Shown here piece after piece: positions 7,905 through 16,262 of a stretch of 20,887 nucleotides of DNA. The notes beneath the pieces were generated by a model, which saw only the letters and a program-made list of their open reading frames with translations, ran no database searches and was not told where the DNA came from. Origin of the DNA: Undibacterium sp. GTDB taxonomy: Bacteria; Pseudomonadota; Gammaproteobacteria; Burkholderiales; Burkholderiaceae. Every line of letters begins with the position of its first letter. Positions within the stretch are counted from its first letter, which is position 1. Position numbers and translations under genes: made by a program. Location: the NCBI GenBank assembly GCA_014376575.1, contig JACMRF010000022.1:1-20887 (forward strand), written 5' to 3'.

Positions 7905-9443
7905 TCAACCTATGTCCTCGATCAAACTGTCATGAGGATTGATCCTGAAAGAAATGCGAAATAGGCAGCCTGAAAATTGAGCATTTTGATGACGGGGATT
8001 GTCAGTAATCTCGATCTGTGCATGATGTTGTTGGGCAATTTCGCGCACAATGGAAAGACCGAGACCGCTGCCTTGCACGTTACTTCCGAGGATGCGGTAA
8101 AAACGCTCAAAGACATGCTCTCGCTCTGATGCTGGAATGCCAGGTCCGTTATCCTCAACTTCAAGTATCGCGAGTGCCTGTTCTTTATTGAATGCGGTTC
8201 TCACCGTGACGCTATGACCTTTAGGCGTATAGCGTATGGCATTGTCAATCAAATTACTTAATAGCTCGCGCAACATCACGGAATTGCCGAAGATACTGAG
8301 TGGCTCATTTGTTTGTTCAAAGCCTAAGTCAATTTGATTTGCAAATGAGACTTGTATCCAGTCTTGTACGGTGTCGCGTGCCAGGTCAGAGAGTTCTATT
8401 ATCTCAAGTGCCTGCGTTGCCGGGGCCTGATTTTCAGCCCGCGCCAGCGCCAGTAACTGATTGACGAGACGCGTGGCTGCTTCGGAGCTTTTTGATAGTT
8501 GCAATAAAGAGCGATGAATTTCTTCATGGTTCGTTTGTCGCAGCGCCAATTCAGATTGCATGCGCATGCCAGCGAGCGGCGTTTTCATTTGATGTGCTGC
8601 ATCAGCGATAAATCGTTTTTGAATCGATATGGTTTGCGATAGTCGTGCCAGCATGTCGTTGAGTGAACGAACCAAAGGGGTAATTTCTTCGGGAACCTGA
8701 TGTGAATCAATTGGACTTAAGTCGTCTGGTCTTCTAGCTCGAATTCGTTGTTGTAGCTCAGCCAGAGGAGACAAACCCTGGCTTAAGGCAAACCATACCA
8801 ATGCCAGCGCAATCGGCAAAATAATAAATTGAGGCAAGATCACCCCCTTGATAATTTCATTCGCCAGCACACCACGTTTTTCAAGGGTTTCTGCCACTTG
8901 AATCAACGCCAGGTGAGGCGTGTTGTTGGGCCTGCTGCGTACATTGTCTTTGTTTAAATCAATATAACCGTAGGCGACACGAATATCGATGCCACGTAAG
9001 TGATCATTTCTGAACAGGATATTACCTACTGCTGGCCTGTCTTCTTCTAACGGCAATGGCAAATCTTTGTCACCATCGATCAGCTCACCATCGGCCCCTT
9101 TGATTTGAAAGTAAACGTTGTCGAGATCATCCGCTCTGAGAATATCGCGCGCTGGGTTTGACATTTGCGTAACGATTTTTCCAGCCACTTCTTTAACCTG
9201 TTGCGATAGCACGAGAACATTATCTTCTAGCGCGCGGTCGAAGGGTTGATTAGCGATGGATTTGGCGACCAGATAAGTAATTGCAATGCTCATTGGCCAT
9301 AGTAAAAGTAATGGCGCCAGCATCCAGTCGAGAATTTCACCGAAGAGTGAACGCTGGATTTTTTCCGGAGGCTGACCATGGATGGGTGGCTCCAGCATTT
9401 CCGAGGAAGTTCCCTTCTCTGATTGGCCAGACAGCGCTGTCAT
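7905..9443 (-). CDS. Sensor histidine kinase, 2CSK_N/TctE-like
   Basis: A 512-residue membrane kinase. It has a first membrane helix at about 41-61, a periplasmic sensor region (about 62-200) of the 2CSK_N type with DNVYFQIKGADGELIDGD, a second helix at about 202-220, a HAMP-like linker, the H-box FIADAAHQMKTPLAGM with phospho-acceptor His284, the N-box LLSNLIDNAIRYTP (395-408), G1 EDNGPGIP (430-437) and G2 GSGLGLSIV. Its stimulus is unknown; neighbours suggest control of the downstream symporter. The start at 9443 is chosen because its ATG overlaps the response-regulator stop in an ATGA. The frame extends 19 codons further to 9500, but that would overlap the regulator gene by about 60 nt. 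It is followed after one base by DUF4212. Confidence 0.92.
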   Translation of the reverse strand: MTALSGQSEKGTSSEMLEPPIHGQPPEKIQRSLFGEILDWMLAPLLLLWPMSIAITYLVAKSIANQPFDRALEDNVLVLSQQVKEVAGKIVTQMSNPARDILRADDLDNVYFQIKGADGELIDGDKDLPLPLEEDRPAVGNILFRNDHLRGIDIRVAYGYIDLNKDNVRSRPNNTPHLALIQVAETLEKRGVLANEIIKGVILPQFIILPIALALVWFALSQGLSPLAELQQRIRARRPDDLSPIDSHQVPEEITPLVRSLNDMLARLSQTISIQKRFIADAAHQMKTPLAGMRMQSELALRQTNHEEIHRSLLQLSKSSEAATRLVNQLLALARAENQAPATQALEIIELSDLARDTVQDWIQVSFANQIDLGFEQTNEPLSIFGNSVMLRELLSNLIDNAIRYTPKGHSVTVRTAFNKEQALAILEVEDNGPGIPASEREHVFERFYRILGSNVQGSGLGLSIVREIAQQHHAQIEITDNPRHQNAQFSGCLFRISFRINPHDSLIEDIG

Positions 9444-10147
9444 GACTGACCATTGGCGGACGCGCTGTTTGTAGGGGCAACAAAGAATTTTTCTAGGCAA
9501 TAACCTAAGCCACGGACGGTGACAATTCTTACGCCATCAATCTCAATTTTTTTTCTCAGTCGATGGACATACACCTCAATCGCATTATTACTGACTTCTT
9601 CGCCCCATTCGCACAGATGATCAACGAGCTGTTCTTTTGATACCAGGCGCCCGGTTCTTTGTAGCAAAACTTCTAATAGCCCGAGTTCGCGTGCCGACAA
9701 ATCGAGCATCTGGTCGTGAATATAGGCGATGCGGCCTACTTGGTCATAGGTAAGTGGGCCGTGCTTGATCGACGCTGGGCCACCACCTGCACCGCGCCTG
9801 CACAAAGCGCGTACGCGCGCTTCAAGCTCGGAAAGTGCAAATGGTTTTGCCATGTAATCATCCGCGCCCAGGTCTAAGCCTTTGACCCGTTGCTCGATCG
9901 AATCTGCAGCAGTGAGAATCAATACCGGCAATTGGGAGTTGCGTGCGCGCAAACGGCGTAGTACCTCCAATCCACTGAGTTTGGGCAGGCCCAAGTCAAG
10001 TATCAGCAAGTCAAATTCCTGAGTAGAAAGAGCCGTGTCGGCCTCATCCCCATTGTTGACGCAATCGGTGGCGTAGCCAGATTGCCTAAGTGAGCGGGTC
10101 AAGCCATCGGCAAGGACGCTATCGTCTTCTGCGAGCAAAATGCGCAT
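9440..10147 (-). CDS. OmpR/PhoB-family response regulator
   Basis: A 235-residue DNA-binding response regulator. The receiver domain (1-115) has the acidic pair in LLAEDDS (Asp8, Asp9), phospho-acceptor Asp51 in LILDLGLP, Thr79 in LILTAAD, and Lys101 in MAKPF. The C-terminal winged helix (about 128-220) shows the typical ARELGLLEVLL, SKEQLVDHLCEW, NAIEVYVHRLRKKI and TVRGLGYCLE. This matches the TctD/QseB type that pairs with 2CSK_N kinases. It heads a minus-strand operon with the kinase, DUF4212 and the symporter, and its stop overlaps the kinase start. It probably activates or tunes symporter expression; that is inferred from the operon. No strong Shine-Dalgarno sequence precedes the ATG. 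Confidence 0.94.
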   Translation of the reverse strand: MRILLAEDDSVLADGLTRSLRQSGYATDCVNNGDEADTALSTQEFDLLILDLGLPKLSGLEVLRRLRARNSQLPVLILTAADSIEQRVKGLDLGADDYMAKPFALSELEARVRALCRRGAGGGPASIKHGPLTYDQVGRIAYIHDQMLDLSARELGLLEVLLQRTGRLVSKEQLVDHLCEWGEEVSNNAIEVYVHRLRKKIEIDGVRIVTVRGLGYCLEKFFVAPTNSASANGQS

Positions 10148-10289
10148 GTTTTTATTTTCTGGGCAAGCCCGTTGATCTGTCGTTGTCTCTCCGGATAGTC
10201 TATTGCGTTTTGTCTATGCCAGCAAGGACGGGATGGAATCAAGATGACTAATTGGAACAAACAGAGCCTGATGCAATAGCTTCATGTCG

Positions 10290-10327
10290 ATCATTGATAG
10301 CGCTTAAACAACAGCGCTATCAATGAT
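10290..10327. repeat. Perfect 14-bp inverted repeat with 10-nt spacer
   Basis: ATCATTGATAGCGC (10290-10303) is followed by a 10-nt AT-rich spacer and its exact reverse complement (10314-10327). There is no T-run on either side, so it is not a normal terminator. It lies about 145 nt upstream of the response-regulator start. It could be an operator, a cruciform-forming site or part of an untranslated RNA. Confidence 0.8.
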
Positions 10328-10518
10328 GTGCAGCGCCGTTGACGTGCGATCGAGTCACGTGGCGTTTATATTTTGGCACGCCGACACGCAATCTACACGG
10401 CACTTGTAGACGTTTTCTGCTCGGAAAGGCGCATGAATACTGCGTATTTGAGGTGTGATTGTCTTGTGCGAGTAACTACGCATGATTCCATTGGTTGGTG
10501 AGTGCCTTGCGCTACTGC

Positions 10519-10565
10519 GCGCTCTTCGGTACGCTATTGCATGTTTTGGCGCCAGAAAAGAGCGC
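10519..10565. repeat. Inverted repeat in the recA upstream region
   Basis: GCGCTCTT (10519-10526) and AAGAGCGC (10558-10565) are exact reverse complements around a 31-nt loop that itself contains a GGCGCC palindrome. The neighbouring sequence (10500-10570) is rich in GCGC words. No T-tract follows. The role is unknown. Confidence 0.5.
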
Positions 10566-10660
10566 AGGCCTTGCCGATGTTCTTTGATTTAAAACTGCGT
10601 GATTTATTGATATGGAAAATCTGGATTTAATCCTAAAGAAATAATTTTTTTAAATGACGC

Positions 10661-10689
10661 TTGCATAAATCACTGATTTTTTATACAGT
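10661..10689 (+). promoter_or_regulatory. recA promoter with overlapping LexA (SOS) box
   Basis: A -35 TTGCAT (10661-10666) and a -10 TACAGT (10684-10689) are 17 nt apart. Lying over the spacer and the -10 is CTGATTTTTTATACAG (10673-10688), a good match to the proteobacterial LexA operator CTG-N10-CAG with an AT-rich core. This position would let LexA block RNA polymerase directly, as for recA in other proteobacteria. It ends 64 nt before the recA ATG. Confidence 0.85.
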
Positions 10690-10752
10690 ATCGTTGTGAT
10701 TGAAATTTAACGCCGAACTCCCCCAGTTACTCGCACTTACCTGAAAGAATTT

Positions 10753-11838
10753 ATGGACGATAGAAAATCTGATAACAACTCCGACAAGAGTAAGGCGCTG
10801 GCTGCCGCGTTGGCGCAAATTGAGAAACAGTTTGGCAAAGGTTCAGTGATGCGCTTGGCAGATGGCGCAGTCATAGAAGAAATACAGGTAGTTTCTACCG
10901 GCTCTCTGGGGCTCGATATTGCCTTAGGTGTAGGCGGTTTGCCCCGCGGTCGTGTTGTTGAAATTTATGGCCCAGAGTCATCTGGTAAAACTACCCTGAC
11001 GCTGCAAGTCATTGCGGAAATGCAAAAATTAGGCGGCACTTGTGCGTTTATCGATGCAGAACACGCCTTGGACGTTGGCTATGCACAAAAGTTAGGTGTT
11101 AATCTTTCTGATCTGCTCATCTCTCAGCCCGACACTGGCGAACAAGCACTCGAAATTACTGATGCCTTGGTTCGTTCAGGTAGTGTTGATCTGATCGTCA
11201 TTGACTCAGTTGCTGCATTGACGCCTCGTGCTGAAATTGAAGGTGATATGGGCGATTCTTTGCCGGGTCTGCAAGCGCGTTTAATGTCGCAAGCCTTACG
11301 TAAATTGACAGGCAGTATTAATCGCACTAACACCACCGTCATTTTCATCAATCAAATCCGCATGAAAATCGGCGTCATGTTTGGTAGCCCTGAAACTACT
11401 ACCGGTGGTAACGCATTGAAGTTTTATGCTTCAGTGCGTTTAGATATTCGCCGCACAGGATCGATTAAATCTGGTGATGAAGTGATTGGTAACGAAACGA
11501 AAGTAAAAGTGGTGAAAAATAAAGTCGCGCCGCCTTTCAAAGAAGCGCACTTTGATATTTTGTATGGCGCAGGCACTTCGCGCGAAGGCGAGATTCTGGA
11601 TCTGGGTTCAGATGCCAAGATAGTTGAGAAGGCCGGTTCTTGGTATAGCTATAACGGCGAGCGCATTGGGCAAGGTAAAGACAATGCACGTGCTTTTCTG
11701 GTAGAGCGCCCGGCCTTGGCGCATGAGATCGAAAATAAAGTAAGAACCCACTTAGGCGTGCCTTTATTGCCACCGCTGGCTGGTGGTGAAGTCAAAGTAA
11801 AGGCAAGTAAGGCGAGTAAGGCGAATATCGAAGAATAA
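10753..11838 (+). CDS. recA: RecA recombinase
   Basis: Forms ATP-dependent filaments on single-stranded DNA, drives strand exchange, and stimulates LexA self-cleavage in the SOS response. At 361 residues it is slightly longer than E. coli RecA (353). The Walker A motif GPESSGKT is at 73-80, the catalytic glutamate is in IDAEHALD (Glu103), Walker B LIVID is at 147-151, and the DNA-binding loop L2 region [19 protein letters not shown] spans about 201-219. The C-terminus ends in a lysine/serine repeat ([14 protein letters not shown]) instead of the very acidic tail of E. coli RecA; only the last two residues are acidic. A GAAAG ribosome site precedes the ATG. A LexA box overlaps the promoter, and a terminator separates the gene from recX. 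Confidence 0.98.
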   Translation: MDDRKSDNNSDKSKALAAALAQIEKQFGKGSVMRLADGAVIEEIQVVSTGSLGLDIALGVGGLPRGRVVEIYGPESSGKTTLTLQVIAEMQKLGGTCAFIDAEHALDVGYAQKLGVNLSDLLISQPDTGEQALEITDALVRSGSVDLIVIDSVAALTPRAEIEGDMGDSLPGLQARLMSQALRKLTGSINRTNTTVIFINQIRMKIGVMFGSPETTTGGNALKFYASVRLDIRRTGSIKSGDEVIGNETKVKVVKNKVAPPFKEAHFDILYGAGTSREGEILDLGSDAKIVEKAGSWYSYNGERIGQGKDNARAFLVERPALAHEIENKVRTHLGVPLLPPLAGGEVKVKASKASKANIEE

Positions 11839-11857
11839 GGATGTCCCTTCTAAAAAT

Positions 11858-11895
11858 GCCGGCGTTCTTGCATCTGCAGAAGGCCGGTTTTTTTT
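11858..11895 (+). terminator. Rho-independent terminator between recA and recX
   Basis: GCCGGC (11858-11863) pairs over five bases with GCCGG (11883-11887), with further pairing of TTCT and AGAA inside, and eight T residues follow. It sits 20 nt after the recA stop and 27 nt before the recX start, so recX probably depends on partial read-through of the recA message, as described for E. coli. Confidence 0.85.
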
Positions 11896-11921
11896 CGAGC
11901 AAATATTGGACGCCATAAATT

Positions 11922-12419
11922 ATGCCAAAGCCACAACTTAGCCTAAAAGGAAGAGCCTTACGCTATTTGTCTATGCGCGAACATAGCCGATCCGAGTTGG
12001 CACTCAAACTTACTCGTTACGCGCAGGAATCCGATGATATTTCTGCATTACTTGATACGCTAGAGGCGTTGAATTTTCTATCGACGCTGAGGTTTTCTGA
12101 ATCCTTAGTCAATCGTAGACAAGCGCGATTTGGCAATCAACGTATCCTGGCAGAGCTCAAGAGCCACGGAGTAGAAAGAGAGCAGATCGATAACGTCAAA
12201 GCGAGTTTGCTGGAATCTGAGGCAAGTCGGGCGATCGAAGTCTTGCACAGAAAATATTCATCCAAAGCGATGGATCATCAGACGCGCGCAAAGCAAATGA
12301 ATTTTTTGCTGCAGCGAGGTTTTTCAAGCAAATCAATTCAAATTGCGTTTCGAGCAAATCGTGAAACCGATGAAGCTGAATCATTTGCTGAAAGAGGCGA
12401 TGAGAATACGCTATTTTAA
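11922..12419 (+). CDS. recX: Regulatory protein RecX
   Basis: Small helical protein that binds in the groove of RecA filaments and limits their activity and growth. The 165-residue length fits the family. RecX signatures are present: [23 protein letters not shown] near the start (split about residues 8-30), [33 protein letters not shown] around 52-84, and the C-terminal [19 protein letters not shown]. The tail ([20 protein letters not shown]) is acidic and poorly conserved in general. It lies 83 nt after recA beyond a terminator and has no obvious promoter of its own, so SOS-linked expression by read-through is likely. Confidence 0.93.
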   Translation: MPKPQLSLKGRALRYLSMREHSRSELALKLTRYAQESDDISALLDTLEALNFLSTLRFSESLVNRRQARFGNQRILAELKSHGVEREQIDNVKASLLESEASRAIEVLHRKYSSKAMDHQTRAKQMNFLLQRGFSSKSIQIAFRANRETDEAESFAERGDENTLF

Positions 12420-12540
12420 AAGGCCATTAATGGCGCTGGTTTTCTAAAATGTAAGGGCCGACAAATTGATTCTGTCGATGTTTGCGTGTCATTAGGCTAG
12501 CGTGGCTAGGTATTCGACAATGGAATTAGTCCAAGAGCTG

Positions 12541-12549
12541 TGCTAAACT
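12541..12549 (+). promoter_or_regulatory. Possible extended -10 promoter upstream of DUF2889
   Basis: TGCTAAACT matches an extended -10 pattern (TG-N-TAAACT), with only a poor -35 (TGGAAT, 12521-12526) 17 nt upstream. It is followed by a short GCCGC/GCGGC hairpin (12568-12581) in what would be the leader. The region is the 237-bp gap between recX and the DUF2889 gene. Tentative. Confidence 0.3.
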
Positions 12550-12656
12550 CCACAGGTTTTTTGCAGTGCCGCAAGAGCGGCTGTTATCGTAGAAACTGCG
12601 ATAGCGACGCGCAATTGTGGCTTTTTTTATACTGAATTAGTCGCCAACAGGCATTT

Positions 12657-13241
12657 ATGCCCTTATCTCCGTCCACTACCCGACGTGCGTTGAAGCATAC
12701 GCGCGCTATCAGCATCGAAGCGTTTGCTCGCGAAGATGGTCTGTGGGATCTCGACGCACACATCACCGACATCAAAACGAGAGACACGACGCTGGCGTCC
12801 GGTGTTCGTGCCACAGGATCGCCTATACATGATCTCAGTTTGCGCATTACGATAGACACCAGTCTGACGATTATCAACGCAGAAGCGGTATCTGATGCGG
12901 TTCCTTACCCCGGATTTTGCAATACGATAGGCCCAGACTATAAAAAATTGATCGGGCTCAACTTAATGCGTCGATTTCGTCAAGGCGTTAGCGAGAGAAT
13001 GTCGGGCATTCAAGGGTGTACGCACCTGACTGAATTGGCACAAATCTTACCCACGGCGGCCGTTCAGGCGTTTGCTGGTGATGTGATCGATACCCGCGAT
13101 GGAGGAAATGATACAGATTCTTCAGAGCAACCGTTTCAACTAAATCGTTGTCATGCGCTACGTCTGGATGGTCAGGCTGTCGCGCAATATTATCCACGTT
13201 GGGCGAGTCCTTTATCTATAGAGAAATCGTCTCACGAGTAG
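12657..13241 (+). CDS. DUF2889 domain protein
   Basis: A 194-residue cytoplasmic protein matching the DUF2889 family in overall layout: an N-terminal RRALKHTRAISIEAFAREDGLWDLDAHITD (split around residues 9-38) giving a beta-rich half, GSPIHDLSLRITID, then VPYPGFC...IGPDYKKLIGLNLMRRFRQGV and the helical GIQGCTHLTELAQILPTAAVQAFAG. The Gly-Cys-Thr-His motif is strongly conserved in the family, but no biochemical function is established. The C-terminal DGQAVAQYYPRW is also typical. It sits between recX and sucC, a place it keeps in several Oxalobacteraceae and relatives from memory. No signal peptide or membrane segment is present. The ATG at 12657 is the first in frame and gives normal family length. 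Confidence 0.85.
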   Translation: MPLSPSTTRRALKHTRAISIEAFAREDGLWDLDAHITDIKTRDTTLASGVRATGSPIHDLSLRITIDTSLTIINAEAVSDAVPYPGFCNTIGPDYKKLIGLNLMRRFRQGVSERMSGIQGCTHLTELAQILPTAAVQAFAGDVIDTRDGGNDTDSSEQPFQLNRCHALRLDGQAVAQYYPRWASPLSIEKSSHE

Positions 13242-13304
13242 TTTTATTTGTTTTAATTTATTTCACTTACTTAACTATTACATCAGTGTCTGAAGGGAAG
13301 TCGT

Positions 13305-14471
13305 ATGAAAATTCATGAGTATCAGGGTAAAGAAATCCTCCGTAAATTTGGAGTGACCGTCCCACGCGGTATTCCTTGCATGTCCGTTGATGAAGCGGTC
13401 AAAGCAGCTGAAACGCTCGGCGGCCCAGTTTGGGTTGTTAAAGCGCAAATTCATGCTGGTGGCCGTGGTAAAGGTGGCGGCGTCAAGGTTGCGAAGTCTT
13501 TAGAGCAAGTGCGTGAATACGCCAATGCTATTTTGGGTATGCAATTAGTCACACACCAGACTGGCCCAGAAGGTCAGAAAGTGCGCCGCTTATTGATCGA
13601 AGAAGGCGCCGACATTCAAAAAGAGCTGTACATCAGTATGGTAACTGACCGCGTTAGCCAAAGTGTCGTTCTAATGGCTTCCTCTGAAGGCGGTATGGAC
13701 ATTGAAGAAGTAGCAGAAAGCCACCCTGAACTGCTTCATTCTATTGTGATTGATCCAACCAATGGTTTGCTTGACACTCAAGCGGATGACATCGCCCGTA
13801 AAATCGGCGTGCCAGAAGCCTCAGTGGTCGATGCGCGCAACCAGTTAAAAGGTTTGTATGCTGCGTTTATGGCAACTGACTGTTCATTGGCTGAGATTAA
13901 TCCTTTGATTTTGACAGGCTCTGGCAAAGTAATCGCTCTTGATGCTAAATTCAATTTCGATGCGAATGCCTTGTTCCGTCAACCAGAAATCGTCGCCTAC
14001 CGCGATCTGGATGAAGAAGATCCAGCGGAAGTTGAAGCCTCTAAATTTGATCTCGCTTACATTTCACTCGATGGCAATATTGGTTGTTTGGTCAACGGCG
14101 CTGGCTTGGCGATGGCAACAATGGATACCATCAAATTGTTTGGCGGTGAACCAGCCAATTTCCTGGACGTTGGCGGCGGTGCTACAGCAGAAAAAGTGAC
14201 TGAAGCCTTCAAAATCATGTTGAAAAACCCAGGTCTAAAAGCGATCCTGGTAAATATTTTCGGCGGCACCATGCGTTGTGACGTTATTGCTGAAGGCGTT
14301 ATTACCGCCTCTAAAGCGGTTTCATTGCAAGTGCCACTGGTTGTCCGCATGAAGGGCACGAACGAAGATATCGGCAAGAAAATGCTGGCAGACTCTGGTC
14401 TACCTATCATCGCCGCAGACACAATGGAAGAAGCAGCGCAGAAAGTTGTCGCTGCTGCCCAAGCTAAATAA
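13305..14471 (+). CDS. sucC: Succinyl-CoA ligase [ADP-forming] subunit beta
   Basis: Beta subunit of succinyl-CoA synthetase, the substrate-level phosphorylation step of the TCA cycle. The 388-residue length equals that of E. coli SucC. The ATP-grasp start [17 protein letters not shown] is followed by [19 protein letters not shown] (43-61) for nucleotide binding, the LAEINPLI motif for metal and nucleotide contact, and the CoA/phosphohistidine-facing C-terminal half with [20 protein letters not shown] and [16 protein letters not shown] strong ribosome site (GAAGGGAAG) lies just before the ATG. sucD follows 14 nt downstream, so the two subunits are co-translated from one message. The terminator after sucD marks the end of the unit. 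Confidence 0.98.
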   Translation: MKIHEYQGKEILRKFGVTVPRGIPCMSVDEAVKAAETLGGPVWVVKAQIHAGGRGKGGGVKVAKSLEQVREYANAILGMQLVTHQTGPEGQKVRRLLIEEGADIQKELYISMVTDRVSQSVVLMASSEGGMDIEEVAESHPELLHSIVIDPTNGLLDTQADDIARKIGVPEASVVDARNQLKGLYAAFMATDCSLAEINPLILTGSGKVIALDAKFNFDANALFRQPEIVAYRDLDEEDPAEVEASKFDLAYISLDGNIGCLVNGAGLAMATMDTIKLFGGEPANFLDVGGGATAEKVTEAFKIMLKNPGLKAILVNIFGGTMRCDVIAEGVITASKAVSLQVPLVVRMKGTNEDIGKKMLADSGLPIIAADTMEEAAQKVVAAAQAK

Positions 14472-14485
14472 TCGCAAGGAACAAT

Positions 14486-15367
14486 ATGTCGATCCTGATC
14501 AATAAAGACACCAAAGTCATCACCCAAGGTATCACCGGCAAGACCGGTCAATTTCACACGCGCATGTGTCGTGATTACGCTAACGGCAAAAATTGCTTTG
14601 TTGCTGGCGTCAATCCGAAAAAAGCAGGCGAAGATTTTGAAGGTATTCCAATCTTTGCAAACGTATCAGAAGCCAAGGCAGCAACAGGCGCCACTGTATC
14701 CGTTATCTATGTTCCACCAGCCGGCGCAGCCGCTGCGATTTGGGAAGCGGTTGAAGCCGACCTCGATCTGGCGATTTGCATCACTGAAGGAATTCCTGTC
14801 CGTGACATGATGATGTTAAAAGATCGCATGGCTAAATCAGGTAGCAAAACCAAGTTGCTTGGACCAAACTGCCCAGGTTTAATCACTCCAGACGAAATCA
14901 AGATTGGTATTATGCCAGGCCACATTCACATGAAAGGCCGTATTGGTGTTGTCTCTCGTTCCGGTACCTTGACATATGAAGCCGTTGGTCAATTGACTGC
15001 GTTGGGTTTGGGTCAGTCTTCTGCTGTCGGTATTGGCGGAGACCCTATCAATGGTTTGAAGCATATCGACATCATGAGAATGTTTAATGATGATCCAGAC
15101 ACTGACGCCGTTATCATGATTGGTGAAATCGGCGGCCCTGATGAAGCAAATGCTTCTTACTGGATACGCGACAACATGAAAAAACCTGTCGTTGGTTTTA
15201 TCGCTGGCGTAACGGCACCTCCAGGTAAACGCATGGGCCATGCTGGTGCGCTTATTTCCGGTGGTGCGGATACTGCGCAGGCAAAGTTGGATATTATGGA
15301 AGAATGCGGTATCAAGGCAACTAAAAACCCATCAGAGATGGCGCGTTTGTTAAAAGCGATGTTGTAA
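14486..15367 (+). CDS. sucD: Succinyl-CoA ligase [ADP-forming] subunit alpha
   Basis: Alpha subunit of succinyl-CoA synthetase; binds CoA and carries the phosphohistidine intermediate. The 293-residue length is close to E. coli SucD (289). The N-terminal CoA-binding Rossmann domain begins SILINKDTKVITQGITGKTG, with VIYVPP and ITEGIPVRDM following. The ligase half contains LGPNCPGLI, GVVSRSGTLTYE, GIGGDPINGL and IGEIGG, and the active-site His252 in GKRMGHAGALISGG. It is directly downstream of sucC with its own AAGGA ribosome site and is followed by a strong terminator. Identity is very secure. Confidence 0.98.
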   Translation: MSILINKDTKVITQGITGKTGQFHTRMCRDYANGKNCFVAGVNPKKAGEDFEGIPIFANVSEAKAATGATVSVIYVPPAGAAAAIWEAVEADLDLAICITEGIPVRDMMMLKDRMAKSGSKTKLLGPNCPGLITPDEIKIGIMPGHIHMKGRIGVVSRSGTLTYEAVGQLTALGLGQSSAVGIGGDPINGLKHIDIMRMFNDDPDTDAVIMIGEIGGPDEANASYWIRDNMKKPVVGFIAGVTAPPGKRMGHAGALISGGADTAQAKLDIMEECGIKATKNPSEMARLLKAML

Positions 15368-15387
15368 TCTCACCTTAATATTTGTGT

Positions 15388-15422
15388 AAAAATGGGAGAG
15401 CGCGAGCTCTCCCATTTTTATT
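15388..15422 (+). terminator. Strong terminator after sucCD
   Basis: A perfect 14-bp stem (15388-15401 with 15406-15419) around a 4-nt loop GCGA, with A-rich left and T-rich right ends, sits 20 nt past the sucD stop. The A/T arms make it nearly symmetric, so it could stop transcription from either side. Confidence 0.92.
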
Positions 15423-15479
15423 GTGGGGCTAGCATTTTATTTAGCACATTAACCACCTGGACGTGAAGCGCACATAGCG

Positions 15480-16208
15480 ATGATGGAATTATTAGGCGAT
15501 CTGAGTTGGCTGGCTATCGGGCAAATTATCCTCATCGACTTACTACTCGGTGGCGATAATGCGATTGTCATTGCCCTAGCTTGCCGAAATCTGCCAGAAT
15601 CACACCGCCTACGCGGCATATTATGGGGTACTGTGGGTGCCATCGGTGCGAGAATGCTTCTGCTCACGTTTGCCTACACGATACTTCAGATTAGTTTTGT
15701 AAAGTTGATCGGCGGCATACTCCTTTATTGGATAGCACTTAAATTGCTCGCTGAAACGGATGACGAACAAGAAGATATTCATGCGAGTGATAGGCTTTTG
15801 ACAGCGATTAAGACAATTGTTATCGCCGATGTCGTCATGAGTATTGATAACGTCATCGCAGTTTCTGGCGCTGCTCAACATGCCGGCGGTAATAATCAAT
15901 TGCTCTTAATGATTTTCGGAATATCCGTCAGTGTTCCAATTATTGTATGGGGTAGCACATTTGTCTTACGCTTAATTAATACGTTTCCCTTTATTGTTGT
16001 TGGTGGTTCTGCAATGTTGGGCTACATCGCCGGTGCGATGGCGTTCGCAGACAATGTTGTTCTACCGGTAGTAAAAAACCAATTTGCTTTTCTTGATGCA
16101 ACAATGTACTTACTTAATGTTAAGCTTAGTGTGCCAGGCTTCATTGCTGCACTAAGTATCATCATCATTGCAGCGTTTAACTGGCATCAAAGTAAAAACA
16201 ATACATAG
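15480..16208 (+). CDS. TerC-family membrane protein, YjbE/YkoY type
   Basis: A 242-residue membrane protein with about seven hydrophobic helices. The TerC hallmarks are two acidic membrane motifs: LLLGGDNAIVIAL (Asp26, Asn27) and VVMSIDNVIAVSG (Asp123, Asn124). The hydrophilic loop AETDDEQEDIHASD lies between them. Members of this subfamily (YkoY/YceF, often called MeeY and MeeF) export manganese or load it onto exported proteins, and YjbE-type genes are often under a yybP-ykoY manganese riboswitch; I do not see such a riboswitch in the short leader here. Metal export is therefore family knowledge, not shown in this sequence. Two adjacent ATGs (15480 and 15483) could each start the protein. 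No clear ribosome site was found. Confidence 0.87.
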   Translation: MMELLGDLSWLAIGQIILIDLLLGGDNAIVIALACRNLPESHRLRGILWGTVGAIGARMLLLTFAYTILQISFVKLIGGILLYWIALKLLAETDDEQEDIHASDRLLTAIKTIVIADVVMSIDNVIAVSGAAQHAGGNNQLLLMIFGISVSVPIIVWGSTFVLRLINTFPFIVVGGSAMLGYIAGAMAFADNVVLPVVKNQFAFLDATMYLLNVKLSVPGFIAALSIIIIAAFNWHQSKNNT

Positions 16209-16262
16209 TTGACAAAAACCGATCAAAAATAACGTTTAGTGCTTTTATTTTCTACTCTATTC

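Larger units (their letters stand above)
10148..10752. other. 605-bp divergent intergenic region between the response regulator and recA
   Basis: No gene is supported here; the longest ATG-started frames I followed encode only about 17 and 22 residues without ribosome sites. The region contains a perfect 14-bp inverted repeat (10290-10327), a smaller TCTACA/TGTAGA dyad (10392-10410), a GCGCTCTT/AAGAGCGC dyad (10519-10565), and the recA promoter with its LexA box near the right end. It must also contain the promoter of the two-component operon, which I could not place. Confidence 0.7.

Noticed and set aside
9443..9500. Upstream extension of the histidine kinase to 9500
   Set aside because: It would overlap the response-regulator gene by about 60 nt; the ATGA overlap at 9443 is the normal arrangement.
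15421..15479. Possible yybP-ykoY manganese riboswitch before the TerC-type gene
   Set aside because: The gap after the sucCD terminator is under 60 nt, too short for this riboswitch, and no matching core motifs were seen.
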